Source: Trichobilharzia regenti (Eukaryota > Platyhelminthes > Trematoda > Strigeidida > Schistosomatidae). From it: 64,000 bases of DNA. Of this stretch, positions 22,867-35,090 are shown piece after piece. How positions within the stretch are numbered: the first letter of the stretch is position 1; the number at the start of each line of letters is the position of its first letter. The notes beneath the pieces are model-generated. The model made no database searches, was not told where the DNA came from, and saw nothing but the letters and a program-made list of their open reading frames with translations. The position numbers and the translations under genes were made by a program. The stretch lies in the NCBI GenBank assembly GCA_944472135.2, contig OX235267.1, forward strand, positions 24,305,349 to 24,369,348, read 5' to 3'.

Positions 22867-23263
22867 AGGATTTTATCATGAAGTGAACGCATACACCGTC
22901 AGGGTTCGAAACCAGGACCTTCTGGTTACAAGGCGATCTCGCTTGTAGACCATCAAGGCACTGGGGCCCGATCCAGTGGTCTAAGAATTCCAAATCCTGC
23001 CAATTCATGATATGGCGTGACCCCTAGCGAATGTCACCACTGGCGATTTTTTGTGCTGGTGCCTGACCTGCTGCACTCCACTGGTCACGAATTCCCACTT
23101 AAACCCAGACAGCCACCTACCTGAATAGGGCCAGTCACTAGTGAACATCAGATAGATATTCAAGTGGCCAGTACCCACAGGTTTTCCAATGATCCTCTAA
23201 CTGATATCAGTTCATGATGAAATCCTGAAACCAATGAAATCTCTACAAACCAACACTTGAAAA
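22867..23263. repeat. SINE-A insertion with inverted halves and 12-bp TSD
   Basis: The left part is minus-strand SINE-A (tRNA-like head with GGGTTCGAAACCAGGACC). The right part is plus-strand SINE-A tail (CAGTACCCACAGGTTTTCC, GATATCAGTTCATGATG, CCAACACTTGAAA). The whole is bracketed by ATCTCCATTTTC at 22855-22866 and 23264-23275. The unoccupied form of the site is present at 10689-10710. A single duplication around oppositely oriented halves is what twin-priming inversion during target-primed reverse transcription produces. The hammerhead core is missing from the left half. Confidence 0.75.
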
Positions 23264-23275
23264 TCTCCATTTTCT

Positions 23276-24009
23276 TCGACACATTTGTAAAGTAGTATAT
23301 CCTTGGTATGAAACATATATTTTCATGTATGTCTGTAAGACAGTAGGATCTGTAAATTTACCAGAAGAGTCATCATTACAATTACTCAGCTGAAATAGAG
23401 TAGTTTTTTTCTGTATGACAGTATACTTCTACAAAAGCAATAAATGAAGCAGTCACTGAGAAACTGAAATGGCATATGATCCTCAAAATACGCGGGTTTT
23501 ATTCAATCAATTCAAGAAGCCCATAAGAGCATGTTATTTTTGTTGTCCAGTTCAAGTGGTGTATTTTTGACATACTTCAGTCCACAGATCACATATACCA
23601 ACTTCGATTCACATCTATTGAAATGCAAATAAAACATTGTGATGCCTGTTTAACAGACAACTCCTATTGCTACAGAAGCAAGTTCATGAAGGTTAAAAAG
23701 TTATCTAAATCTAAAGCGATTAAGAATTGGTTCTTTGATTATGACTATTTCATCGGCGGATAAATTACTTGAAGTAATTTGAGAACTAACTGTATTATTT
23801 AGGAAGTATCTTTACTCATATGTAACATTCTATAAAATGATCCACAAATTCAGGGTTAATAAATTAATTTTCTTAATCTTTGAGGTTAAAAGGTAATTTA
23901 TTCGTTTTAGCGGGTAAAAATTAAGCTATGTACCTTGGTATAAAAATAATTTACTTATAAATGAGAAGTAACAGGCTTTTTGTCATGAAGGAGTGAATCC
24001 TTGAAGATT
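23276..24009. other. short LINE remnant, then unassigned DNA
   Basis: About 25 bases of the split LINE, then sequence without recognised features. Confidence 0.35.
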
Positions 24010-24194
24010 CTGTGCGTCGATGACACAGTGGTTAGGACTTTCGCAGACCATACTCATGATCCGAGGTTCGATCCTTTGCCGACGCACACCTCATATCTAT
24101 GGTTGGCCTGCAAAATTCGGGCTAACAATATCACATGCTGAAAGGTCCATACTTGTACCAAAAATACAGTGTGGAATCAAGCTGTAATAAAAAA
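24010..24194 (+). repeat. SINE-D copy
   Basis: GTGCGTCGATGACACAGTGG head, box-B-like GAGGTTCGATCC, GCCGACGCAC, then the D tail from CCTCATATCTATGG to GTGTGGAATCAAGC and an A-rich end. Plus-strand reference copy for the family. Confidence 0.8.
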
Positions 24195-24706
24195 GGTAGT
24201 AGCGATACAGTCTCGCTGAAAGAAGGAAACTTCTAAATTCACTTCAGAAAGCTTGACAGAAGGGCGGAGAATATCATTTAGCGCCTTCCCTGTCCAAAAA
24301 TTGCAATGAATTTTCAAGATGATGAGTAACGTATTATACATTTCTGTGAAGACATTTTTGCACACAGAATAAAGCTTTTCTTTGCCAGCAGTTCCACATT
24401 TATTTTTATGACCTGTTGAAAACTGTTTAATTTCATATACATGTGAAAAGATACATTACTGCTGGATAGGAATTCAGGATATGTGATACAACAGTTCGTA
24501 CTTGAACGCCTATATGGATGCAACAAACCCAAAAACATTTTACGGTTCAATACGTTTGGTAGGAAGAGAAGCCTTTCAGATGTACATGGTTATTACTGCG
24601 GTCTTTATCAGTAGCATGTTAGACATTGACAGCTAACATTTCTGTACAACTAACTTATCCTGAATCTCCAAGAGGTGGTTTTTGAGGATTAGATTTGTCT
24701 TTACGA
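24195..24706. other. unassigned intergenic DNA
   Basis: The overlapping minus-strand open frames at 24177-24550 show no recognised motif. Confidence 0.3.
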
Positions 24707-24950
24707 AATTGATCATGTACTGATATCAGTCAGAGAACCACTGAAAACCAGGCAGCACTAGACAGCTGTTTCTTCCTAGTATATTAATCAGCAGCAGTAC
24801 ACACCCTTTGGCGTTCGAATCCAAGACCTTCCGGTCACAAGGCAAGCTGGCTCGTATACCATTTCAGCCACTGGAACCGGATTCAATGGTCATTCCATGA
24901 ATTCTAACTTCTACCAGTTCGTGATTTAGCGCAACCACCAACAAATTTCA
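24707..24950 (-). repeat. SINE-A copy
   Basis: Minus-strand head with GGATTCGAACGCC as box B, hammerhead-like module, and tail from GTTCTCTGACTGATATCAG onwards. Confidence 0.7.
24755..24800 (-). ncRNA. hammerhead-like ribozyme module (SINE-A)
   Basis: Minus strand: GTACTG, core CTGCTGA (one base from CTGATGA), GAA, perfect stem III palindrome ACAGCTGT, C, then TAGTGC. Stem II is decayed. Confidence 0.5.
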
Positions 24951-26122
24951 TAGGTTCTTTAAAAAAATGTAACTTCATGGATATAATCCCAAGTCATCGT
25001 TCATTTACTATAATAATCAAGTTAAACTATCTGGCAACTTAAGACCATTAAGGTTAGATCTTAAAAATAAGTTAGAACTAGGATCAATTTGGCATCAGCA
25101 AGAGGATCTCTCGATAATGCACATACATTATAGCCGAAACAACAGAGTATCATGAGTCAAACAGATTCTTATTAATGCTTCAAGTGGGATTTACGAATTA
25201 AGCAAATCTTTATTGAGTACAGAATAGTATTTTTTGGAGGATGAGCAGCAGGCAGACTGCATAATTCTTGGGAATAGGATTCACATTAACAATTTCTAAC
25301 TGAATATTCAACTTCATAAGTTGGATGACTAAGTTTCACAATCTCATTTCTTAGTAGGACATCTGGGTGTCGATTAGGCATTATCATAGGAAAATCTAAT
25401 TATGCGTCATGAAGCTTTCTGCTGGTTAACACATCACCGAATGGATTTGAAACTTCTGTGTTTTTTTTTCTGTGGAACGACTGCTTCAGTGGTAAACAAA
25501 CTGTAACAAATGTTTTGTTGATATTAAAAACTAAACGAGGTAACTGAGAAAAAATACTGTGCTGTTGTTAAAGAACAAAGATGACTTCACCAGTTGTACC
25601 ACGGAATTTCGCTAGTAGGTCACTGAGTCAGCTGTTTCAACGTCAATCATAACACAGACCTCTGTGTAGTAAAATTAAACCAATGTGCAAAGCTATCTTA
25701 TAATGCATAATTTCTTCTTGAAGAAATATGCATGAACCGAAGGATAAAGTGTATGAACTGCAGCCTTTACTTCATCTTCTTGTAAAATGGTGGTGCAAAT
25801 TTTTCTTGATGTTCTAAACTTCAAATGTTATGCATTATTTTCAACCTTCAGAAACACTTCGTTTACCTCTGTTATGTGAATGTGTCGTCTTTCATATTTT
25901 CTTCTGGTTATATAATGCGGCACTCCCCACCCTCTTACATCTTGAACAGAACACAGTTGAGTTCACTGTATGTTGCTGAAATGCACTGATTGGTGCCAAT
26001 TGCAAGGATTGTAATTACCGACACAGTGCTGTCACTATGCAGCCGAACCCTACTTAGACACTTAGTTTATTAATTTTAGAAAAATCTTCAATTTTATATC
26101 GAATTTAGAGTTTTTCAATGTG
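24951..26122. other. unassigned intergenic DNA
   Basis: No gene or repeat recognised. Confidence 0.35.
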
Positions 26123-26126
26123 GTTA

Positions 26127-26476
26127 TGTGGCAGCAGAAGACAAGGGCCGGCAACAGATCGTTTTATTACGGAAATCAGCACGTATTTATATTTATTTCC
26201 TGTACATTATTATAGCTTATGCAAGCAGACAAACGCAGTCTTCTGATTGATTGTTTCTCGGAAGTTAAGCAGACAAACGCAGGCTTCTGACTGGTTGTTT
26301 CGGATAACATCGAAAAGTGGAGCCATCTATCTGCGAATCATATTTGCCCACGTTAAGTTTGCTGTGATTGGTTGTTGAATCAGCCTTGTTCATATTTTCT
26401 CACGGCCAATAGTAGTGACCTGGACATTGACGTAGACTGATGTCTACCGATTGGCTAGCAGCCTGCTCTCACCACA
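26127..26476 (-). repeat. solo LTR of the Gypsy-family element
   Basis: Reverse orientation of the LTR seen at 13880 and 57007: it starts TGTGGCAGCAGAAGACAAGG and ends GCAGCCTGCTCTCACCACA. The 4-bp duplication GTTA flanks it (26123-26126 and 26477-26480), and no internal sequence remains. This is the expected product of recombination between two LTRs. It carries two copies of the internal CCAATC...GACTGCG type unit. Confidence 0.85.
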
Positions 26477-26767
26477 GTTAGAATAACAATTGGAGTAAAG
26501 TTGTGGGAATAAGTTCCTCAAATATAGTCATCTCAATTACAATTTACTAGTATACTTTACTCCTAAACGTCTCACTGATGTCACTGAACGTAAAATAAAG
26601 TATTAAACTGGACTTCGAAATAGGAAGTACTCATAAACACATGACCGGTACAACTGAAGTCTATTAGCGACCAAACTTCAGGTCAATCAAATCCTTGAAA
26701 AAACATGCTTGAAAATTAGCTTATTGCTCACTGGTAACTAAGTACAGGGTGAAATTGCCCAAAGTTC
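26477..26767. other. unassigned intergenic DNA
   Basis: No recognisable feature. Confidence 0.3.
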
Positions 26768-27075
26768 TGGTGGGAAGTCGGGACCATTGAGATCCACCGC
26801 GTTGGGTGTAAGGACAAATATTCATTGGCTGGCAGTTGCCCTATACACTGTGAGTTGAGAGAAGTAAGAACTGATGGACCTGCCATTAGGTTCCGTCTAA
26901 GTGGTATACGAGCTCACCTTTTAACCTGAGGGTCTTGGATGCGTAATTCTAAAGAGTTCAAAATCAGGACTAAACAGCTGTCCAGTACTCTGAGGTTTCC
27001 ACTGGCACCACGAATGAATTCAATTCATGCTTGAACTTAATATCAATAAAATCCCTGCAAACCAGCATTTGAAAA
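26768..27075 (+). repeat. SINE-A copy (degenerate)
   Basis: TACGAGCTCACC...GTCTTGGATGCGTAA is the decayed head. ACAGCTGTCCAGTACTCTGAGG keeps stem III and the 3' half of stem I, and the tail ends CCAGCATTTGAAAA. The hammerhead core reads CTAAAGA and GAA has become TAA. Confidence 0.6.
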
Positions 27076-27929
27076 CAAATATTTATTAGCCGGTAACTAT
27101 CAGATACAAGAGATGAAGTCTCTCTTCACTAAGGAACAAATAAGCCAGTTAGTTAGGAATATTAATGCATCATTTCTGATGTATGAAGTGATTTAATGAA
27201 TATCTAAGTGTTCAGTAGTCATAAATACAAACCTTAAGCATAGGACTAAAAAGAGAAACGAAATGGGCGCTTAATTTTACATATTCAACAAAATAACAAC
27301 AATTTAACAGTTTAGATATTGTTCTTATAAACAAAGGTAAAAGATGTTTAGTTTGTCTAAGGTTTTAGAATACATCGTAAACACATTTTATGAACTAGGA
27401 TAGAAGGCAGTAATATACGCGTTCACTCTATTTTAGAAAGATTAAATGAGGTTAACGAAAAAGCACTAAATAGTTAAAAACGTTGGTAAGGAAAGAATTT
27501 TCGAACTGCCGTTATTTATCATCTTCAAGGATATACTTTTTATATTATTTTTGGTTAATAAAAAATCTACCAAGGCATTTTCTTCTAAGTTCTAGAAACA
27601 AATTTGAGCGCTCACAACTCCTCGGATGAACAAATCGAAAAATCACGAAAACCTGAAAGTAAAGGTAATTTTAACAATTGCAGGTCAAGTGAGGTAACAC
27701 AATTTCGAATACATGTTATTAGTCAGCGTTTTCTAGATAAGCTGTGGTTCGAAAGTTCAGCTGCTGGATCTCGAATTTAAAACTGATACTGTGGGAGGAA
27801 TCCCCCGAAAACCAGTTTCACAATCTCTCAGTGAAAAATAACTTGCTACCAGCCTATGAATGATCTATTCTTGTAGGAAACTACTTGAACAGCATGTGAA
27901 AGACAAGCTGACACACTGAATCATATGAA
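27076..27929. other. unassigned intergenic DNA
   Basis: No recognisable feature. Confidence 0.3.
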
Positions 27930-28250
27930 CAGGCATATATCAGTTCACTTGCCTCAGTGCAGCTGAGTACTTGCCTGTGATTGTAAAACGCGCTTATGAA
28001 CACAACTTAACTAGGCTAGCAAAGGGAGAACCGGTGTATTGCTTTAGTTCACTAACAGAACACCTAGCAAATTCAGGAGAAGCAGTTCTATTTGAGAAAT
28101 CTTTCAAAGTTTTATACTAGATCTGGTCAAACATGACGAAGGGAATGAGATCAAGAGACCTTGGCATGGGTGAGGGATTAGTGATCCAAAAATTTAAGTC
28201 AATACTATGTATTCGAAAGAAGTACATTCAGTCTTTGTATTAGTCATAGC
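27930..28250 (+). pseudogene. Penelope GIY-YIG remnant
   Basis: ISVHLPQCS at the start, LTEHLANSGEAVLFEKSFKV in the middle, and LGMGEGLVIQKFKSILCIRK at the end correspond to the three conserved blocks of the GIY-YIG copies at 9692 and 13195. Several stops and frame changes are present. Confidence 0.5.
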
Positions 28251-29289
28251 CATCATTAACATTCTATTCCCCCAAAAAATTTGTTTTTATTGTCAAAACT
28301 AGCTGTTTACTCTTTATTTTAATCTCACTTCATTTTGATTTCCGTCCAAAAATAGCTGCATAACTTCTCCATCCCTTTATGACGTATTTACTAATACACA
28401 GCCTATTTGACCAACCTACCGAAAAGCTTTTCCTGTCTACAACCCTAATTCTGCAAATTTATGACTGTCTAACAGGAGTTGTCGCCTTTAGAATGATCCA
28501 GGAAGATCAATGCTCTGGAACAGCCCAATTCAAGTTCAAATAGTAACTTCGCAGCCTGCAGACGCCAGTCACAACTTAGGGGGTTCTGTATTCCAGTTTG
28601 CCACCTAAATTTGGCCAAAAACAACTCCAATCAACTGCTTGCAGCTACGATGAGATGATTACATCTCCGAATAAGGTATATGCCATGCGTAAAGTGAAGT
28701 CGTTCCAATCATTCAATGAATTAGGAATACTCGGAATCAAAAAGCATGATTTAAAAATACTTTAAGATGGAGAAACAAGAAAATTTATTGAAGTTTGGCC
28801 AGTAGACTTATACTGTACTTTTCCTCAAGAAGTGAATTATTATTTGAGAGAGAGAGAGAGAGAGCATGACGACTGTGTCAGAAGACTGTAACTACTGAAA
28901 TACGCTAGTAATATGTGGCATATGGCTTTCAGACTTGGGAAATAAATTGCTAGCTGTATTCCACTCAGCAGTTTTAAATTTTTTCTTGGCTTAAGAGGGT
29001 AGGCAGAAATAATTCCAGTCATATGTTTGTGAAATTATTCTTAGAAATAATGAGCTCTTTTCAGTAATTTACTTTTCTGAATACCTATAGGTGTGAAGAA
29101 TGACTTTAGTGTTATTAAGCTAAAGCATGAGTCAGTCAAATAGGCTAGTAGACATAGGTAAGCAAAGGGATATGATAACGCACTTAAAGTAGTAAAGTGG
29201 AATTTTCGACCTTACTGTCTTTCAGCAACAACCACAAACGCCAGTCACTATCGACAGAATAAATTTGATAGCGGTCACTTTCTTCACTT
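28251..29289. other. unassigned, possibly PLE 3' region then intergenic
   Basis: The first 200 bases may be decayed PLE 3' region. A short GA run lies at 28846-28864. No gene seen. Confidence 0.3.
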
Positions 29290-29853
29290 GTTTGAGCAGC
29301 ATCATTTCAAATACATGAGGAGGATGTGACGATCAGGCAAGACAGGCCTTCATCACACTGAAATCCGTTTGAAGATCTGTCGCATTTGGAATCAAGAAAA
29401 AAAATATTAAATCACTTCTTCTGTATGGGTGCGAAACCCGACACATCCCGAAAAGCATTTCCCACGGGTTACTGCAGACTTTTATCAACAATTGACCTCG
29501 TTGGCTCCATACTGAATATCAAGCGGCCAGAAAGAATCGGCAGCAAGAAACTATGGGAACAAACCAACCGAGAACTTATTGCTCAATAAATATGTCGAAA
29601 AATAATGAAGACGGACTGGGCACACACTGAGGAGGCGGTAGAATGAAACCGCTTGCTAGGCCATCGCTAGAGTGGAACCCGAATGGGAAACGGCGAGTTG
29701 GACGTCCGATTGTGACATGAAAAAGATCGAGTAAGGAAGCGATAAGGCCCGATGGACAATCATGAGACCATCTAAAGAGGACCGCGGAGGACAAGACGAA
29801 GTGGATATGTGCTGTTAAAGCCCTATTTTCCACCGGGAACCCAAGGGAATAAT
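29290..29853 (+). mobile_element. LINE C-terminal and 3' end
   Basis: RPERIGSKKLWEQTNRELIAQ is the best-preserved piece (29520-29586). ACACACTGAGGAGGCGG, AGAGTGGAACCCGAATGGG and ACCATCTAAAGAGGACCGC lead to CCACCGGGAACCCAAGGG and a short AATAATAATG tail. Frames shift repeatedly. It is a useful plus-strand reference for the LINE 3' terminus and its trinucleotide-like tail. Confidence 0.75.
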
Positions 29854-31275
29854 AATAATGATTATAATCATAAAAAATGTACCATTTTGATGCATGACTG
29901 TATGATTTCATAAATTACAGGTTCACTTTTATAGTTCCCGCCTTCAATGCATTGCTAGGCACTTCCTATACTCTGACTTTATTCCACTATAGTTGGTATG
30001 ACAGTATTCCCATTACAAGTATATAACATTCGTCTTGCTTATAGACTCATCAGACGATCTCGACTCCCTACCAATTGTAATGGTATTGGTGTGCGGCGTA
30101 TTTACCACAACTACATTTCTTTTTCTCCCATCCAGTCGTTGGATGTATTGAATATCATCCTGTTCATTCACAAAATTCTACTGCCTTCAATTATTCAATA
30201 CCAATTTGTAAAATTGCCTTAATAGGCCTACTTGCATATTTCTTTAATATCTACTACTTACGCTAAAATCAGTTTCATCATACAAATCATTTTCCGCCTG
30301 CCAAAAATAGCCATTTATCTTAATTTGTCTTAATTTGCTACGTCTTTTATTTTATCTGACTAACTGTTCAACACAGTAATACCTGCTGTGTTATGAACTT
30401 CCGAAATATGAAGGGCTGTAAGACAGGGAAGAAAGGAGGAGAAATTTTAGCAGCAAAAAAATTGCTACTTAATTAACACACTTAATTTTAGTTAGCCCAA
30501 GGAGAAGCAAAATGTAACTATGAAGAGAATTCAGTATACATAAGTTAGGGTCAAGTTTGAACAACATTCCCTCAGTTGATCATTTCTAGGTGATAAAAAA
30601 GGCAGACAGAAAATAAAAGTCAAACGAAAACATTGTTTAGCCGAAATGCGACAAACAACAATAGAAACAAAATGTTATACAAAAAAAAATAAGAAAAATC
30701 TAGTCAACTTAACGAAATACTGCTGATGATGTCAACAGTTAAATGCGGTTGTACACATACACGCACACACATACACACTTACATGAAGTTGACAATTTCA
30801 CAGTGATTTTGTTATTTTTGTTGTTGTTATATTTGTTAGTGCGTCACTTTTAAGTCTACCGATTTGATTTTAACATCTTATTATCTATTACTGATTCATA
30901 CAGAATTAGCTTTTCACACACACACCGTTTTTAATTGGGAGGGTGCAGTCAGAAGCAGAAGAATAATAAGATGATGATGATGAATAATGCCAAGGGTTAT
31001 CCTGACCATTCCAATAGGTTATGGTTATGTTAAGAATGATTTAAAAAAGAAACATGACAGTTCTGTATTTGCGCTTCATCGATGATGCAGTAAAACAAAA
31101 GTGTTGTTCAATGCGTCAATATTGAATGGGGTAAATGCATGTATATGCTTCCATTGATCACATACTGACGGCTGATTGCAATGAGTAATAATGATAGTAA
31201 TATTTTTGATAAAATATGGAATTCTTGGCATGCAGTACAAAATTGTATCTAGCGAGACTTATTGATGTCACATAT
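29854..31275. other. unassigned intergenic DNA
   Basis: CA-rich stretch near 30755-30780. No supported gene. Confidence 0.35.
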
Positions 31276-32350
31276 TTATTATTATTATATCCTTTAATTC
31301 CTAGAGGAACACAGGGCTTCAGCTGCGCGTCTCCATTGCCTTCGGTTTTCTGACAACTTTTTCACTCCGCTCCAAGTCTGCCCAAATGCTTTCATCTCCT
31401 CCTCACATGGCCTCCTCCAAGTCACCCTCCAACTGACGACCAACTCACCGCTTCCCTTTCGGGTTCCACTCTAGCGATGGCTTGTCTAGTGATGTCACTC
31501 ACTTGATGGTTTCCCCAGAGTATGGTCAATCCATCTCCATTCCTTTCTTCTTGCCTACTGGTTACATAATCGGTTCCTGGTTCGTTCGTTCATTGCCAGA
31601 GATCCCTATTGCTGATCTTTTCTGGCAAGCCATCTGATCTTGAGTATTGGGCGAAGACAACTATTAATGAAGGTCTGAAGATTGTTTGAGGCGCTGTCCA
31701 AGTCTCTGACCCGAATAGTAGCACTGACTGACTTCACATTGGAGTTCAAAATCCGGATCTTATTTTTGATCCTGAGTGCTGTTGATCTCCACACAGACTT
31801 GAGAGTAATGAAAGCCTGTCTTGCTTTTCCGATTCTGGCTTTGATATCCTCGACAGTTCCACCGGCCTGTAGTTGAAACGATGCTTCCCAGGTTGGTAGG
31901 TAAAGGAGGTTCCTTCTTTCAGATTTCTCCCATTTATGCTGACTGTTGTCTGTTGTTATTGTTGCTGTTGGTATTGGCCAGGAATCTTCATCCCCTAATT
32001 CTTTTTTCTCTATGATCACCTGAAGTCCTATCTTCTCTGGATGCTTGTTCTGCCAACTTGTTGCTTTTCACTTGCATATCTTCCAGTTTGTGGGAAATCA
32101 GACATATATCATCGGCGAAGTCCAGATCCTCCAAGTTCTTGTTTTGTGTGAGTCCATTTTATGCCTGTTCCCTCATTGCCCGCCCGTTGTCGGTCGCACT
32201 ATTCAATCTACTGCAATCAGGAAAATCATTGGCGATAGTAGACAGCCTTGCCTTACTCCTGTCTTCACTTCGAGGGCTTCCATAAGTTTCCCGTTGTGGA
32301 TTACTTGGCATTCAGCATTGTCGTATAACTGTTGGATGAGAGGTGTCACA
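31276..32350 (-). pseudogene. LINE reverse transcriptase C-terminal half, broken
   Basis: From the 5' side on the minus strand: QLYDNAECQVIHNGKLMEAL, then KTGVRQGCLLSPMIFLIAVD (RT motif 4-like), a frameshift, then a region with IEKKELGDED, RRNLLYLPTW, DIKARIGKARQAFITLKSVW, IKNKIRILNSNVKSV and CLRPILKIRW. It ends at the canonical 3' terminus with a TATTATTATT-type tail (in reverse). The RT core upstream is absent. The residues after QGCLLSPM are those of RTE-type polymerases. Confidence 0.8.
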
Positions 32351-32504
32351 TAATTAGAGGAAAAACAGTTACAAAACCACATTCTAATTACATGCCGAGA
32401 CATCGTTGAAGCATCTGCACAAGAAGCCGACATGTCAACCTGAGACCGAGAACTTCGGTGCAATCAATCGACGGGAAAATCTAAATTGAATTAAATAGTT
32501 AATA

Positions 32505-32730
32505 TGACCTGTTGCATAAGGGATAGCTCTTGTGGCCGAAGTGGTTTAGTGGATAACGCTTTGACATTTGAAACTATGGGCACCGGGTTCCATCCTCGGT
32601 GGGAACATCATCACTCACAGAGGAATGCAGGTACATCCAGCTGACGAGTTAGCCTCAAATAGGACGAAATGCGCATCCTGGATTCCACTGCTATTCACCA
32701 TCCACCAATTAAAACCATATAATGTTTAAA
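32505..32730 (+). repeat. SINE-B (alpha-type) copy
   Basis: A tRNA-like head (TGGCCGAAGTGGTTTAGTGG box A, GGGTTCCATCC box B) is followed by GAATGCAGGTACATCCAG, the hammerhead, and GATTCCACTGCTATTCACC. It closely follows the published architecture of schistosome alpha repeats, as I recall it. Confidence 0.8.
32635..32683 (+). ncRNA. hammerhead ribozyme, near-consensus (SINE-B)
   Basis: Stem I ATCCAG pairs perfectly with CTGGAT. The core is CTGACGA (one base from CTGATGA). AGGAC follows the AAAT loop, then GAA, the self-complementary stem III ATGCGCAT and a cleavage-site C. Stem II holds a 4-5 base irregularity (GTTAGCCTC before the loop). It is the best hammerhead in the window, but the core change probably reduces or abolishes activity. 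Confidence 0.7.
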
Positions 32731-34589
32731 ATAATACATATATTTAAATTATAAAAGTAATGGGAACTGTAATAGCAATACACTAGTGGTAGGACGAATG
32801 AAGAAATTGCTGTTAATTTACTGTTTCATAGTTAGTTAGTAACTTCACACCCAGCACTTCTTCCTTTAGATAAAATGCTCCCCAAATAAGGCACCTTTGA
32901 ACTTTTTATTTGGTCGTTAATGTGTGAAGTCTTATGGAATTTCTTTTTGTCCTGCCTGAAGAGATGAAATGTGAAAGTTGTGGATAAAGACTGTGTATAT
33001 AGTTTTTTTTAAAATGATTTTGACCAGTTTCTTACATAAGTTTAAACGTCTGTCAACGATGATATCACCAGTCACTCTACTAACACCTTTCACAGGTATT
33101 CAAAATTTAGCAAAGTCTTTTTTAAGTAGACTAGGAAAAAATAATGCCGAGTTATAAAGAAGAATAGGCAGAACGCAAACGTTGATAAAGTGTAAAAGTG
33201 CATGCTCTCTAATACCGGAGTGTCTTATCTTCCTTATAAGAACAAACAAGTTAATGTTGGTAATCTTTACTTCTGAATGTGAACCCGACAGCCTGACATC
33301 TTGAAGGATTTAGCTTAAGATACTAGTTATTCATTTTGGATACGTTCTTGGAGGTATCCGTGCTCCAGGTATCAAAGCACCATTTTCAGATCTATTCTTT
33401 GAAAAATCAAGTATTCATGAAACTACACAACTTTATGAATGCTTCGTAACTAAATTCTTTGTTTGGTGTCTGTTCATATTCGAAGGTTATTCGATTTCTG
33501 TCATAAGCAACTTTGCAGAACTATTTCACTAGAGTGAAACCAAATATTGAGTGATTTCGGGGTTAGGCCTACTTTGCTAGTCTCTGACTGTCCTGTCTTT
33601 TTGAAGTATTTAGGAGTAATTTGCCCTAATAGGTTGGCTGAATATGTTGAAAATCAATAGCTAAAGATCATATCCTCAATTTGCACAGTTCAAGGTGAAA
33701 TTTCGGCGCATTTTTCATTGGAAGCCTAAATTATTCCGATCACATTAAGTGATCTGCTTGATACTATAAATAGTAGTCAAAAAAGCCAGGATAAATACGT
33801 GAAATTATATATCAATTTGATTTAAGGTGTTACCAGTTTGCCTACGTAGCTAGCCAGAATTCTGGTAGTTTAAACTCTCTAAGCCGAGTCAAACCAGATA
33901 CACAGCTGATGAACTCGGTCCCAAACGGTTGAAACAGCCTGCTGGCGTTAAAGTTACTTTGATCTGGCCAAGGCTGGCAATCACTACTGGATAATGTGAT
34001 TTGTTCGCAACTCTTCATCTCAATCAATCAATGATAATTAGTTTTGTGCAATAGTCAAAGATTCTACTTGATATTCTTCGAAGATGAAAACTGTTGATCT
34101 GCTTAATTTAGGGCACTTTCACCAATCTTCATAAAATTACTCATTAACTCCATTCCCCCACTTTTGTTTATTAATAACACCGTTCTACCTGCTTTTAAGT
34201 TCTCCTAAAGAATTGAAATAGTTTTGTAATGCAGGTACAGTCTTTTGGCTTCCAATATTTTCAACCATTATTTCGAATACTGATGAGCCTGATACACAAG
34301 TTCGTGGAAAAGAAGTAGAAACTGACTGACTGCATACACCATGCAGCCAAAAATTGCCTGAAAACGCTGGCAACTAGTCAATACCCTTTGTAGACTGAAG
34401 CAATTCCTTTAATTGTTTGTATACCTGTTTTCTCGTAATTTAAGGAAACTCTAACACTTAACTCATACAACCTACATGGTTTAGAAATCTTCAGCATTTC
34501 TACAGCAGATACACTTACATGTGGAACTGTGCTGTTCGTTTCGGAATGCGTAAGAATAAACAACAGATACATGATATGTGTTAAGTTTG
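32731..34589. other. unassigned intergenic DNA
   Basis: Several short open frames with no domain. No known repeat recognised. Confidence 0.35.
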
Positions 34590-35090
34590 ATGACGTATTG
34601 ATATCCATTAGAAAACCACTAAAAGCGACAGAGTACCAGACAGTTATTTTGCCCCTAGCTATAGGCTCTTTAACAATACGTACTCATGACCCACAGGGGA
34701 TCGAACCTGGGGACTTCAAGTTACGAAGCTAGTCTTGTCGACCCTTCAACCACTGGGAAGAAATTCAATGGACCATGAGTTCTAACCTCTACAAATTAGC
34801 AAAATAAAGCTTCAACACCATACAATGTAATCGGCGAGTATTTATTCTCACACTCGATCTGGTGGACCCTATATGTCACAACTTCCCACTAGAATTCGAG
34901 GTAACTTCGTCCTGTAGCCAAGGACCAGTGTGTATCAGATTAATGTTCAAGAGTTAGTTTGTATGCATTTGATCTGTTTCAAGTTTGATCAGAGACTGGT
35001 GTCAGTTAAAGAAACATTGAATACTAGAGAGTATTGGCCAGCTGTTTCATCTTAGTTCATATTGCTGAAAAGTTCTAAATCAACTCTTGA
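34590..35090 (-). repeat. two adjoining SINE-A fragments
   Basis: 34590-34930 is a full but decayed minus-strand copy (box-B-like GGTTCGATCC). 34985-35090 is a second partial copy holding only the hammerhead-like module and tail side. They could be a tandem duplication or two insertions. Confidence 0.55.
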
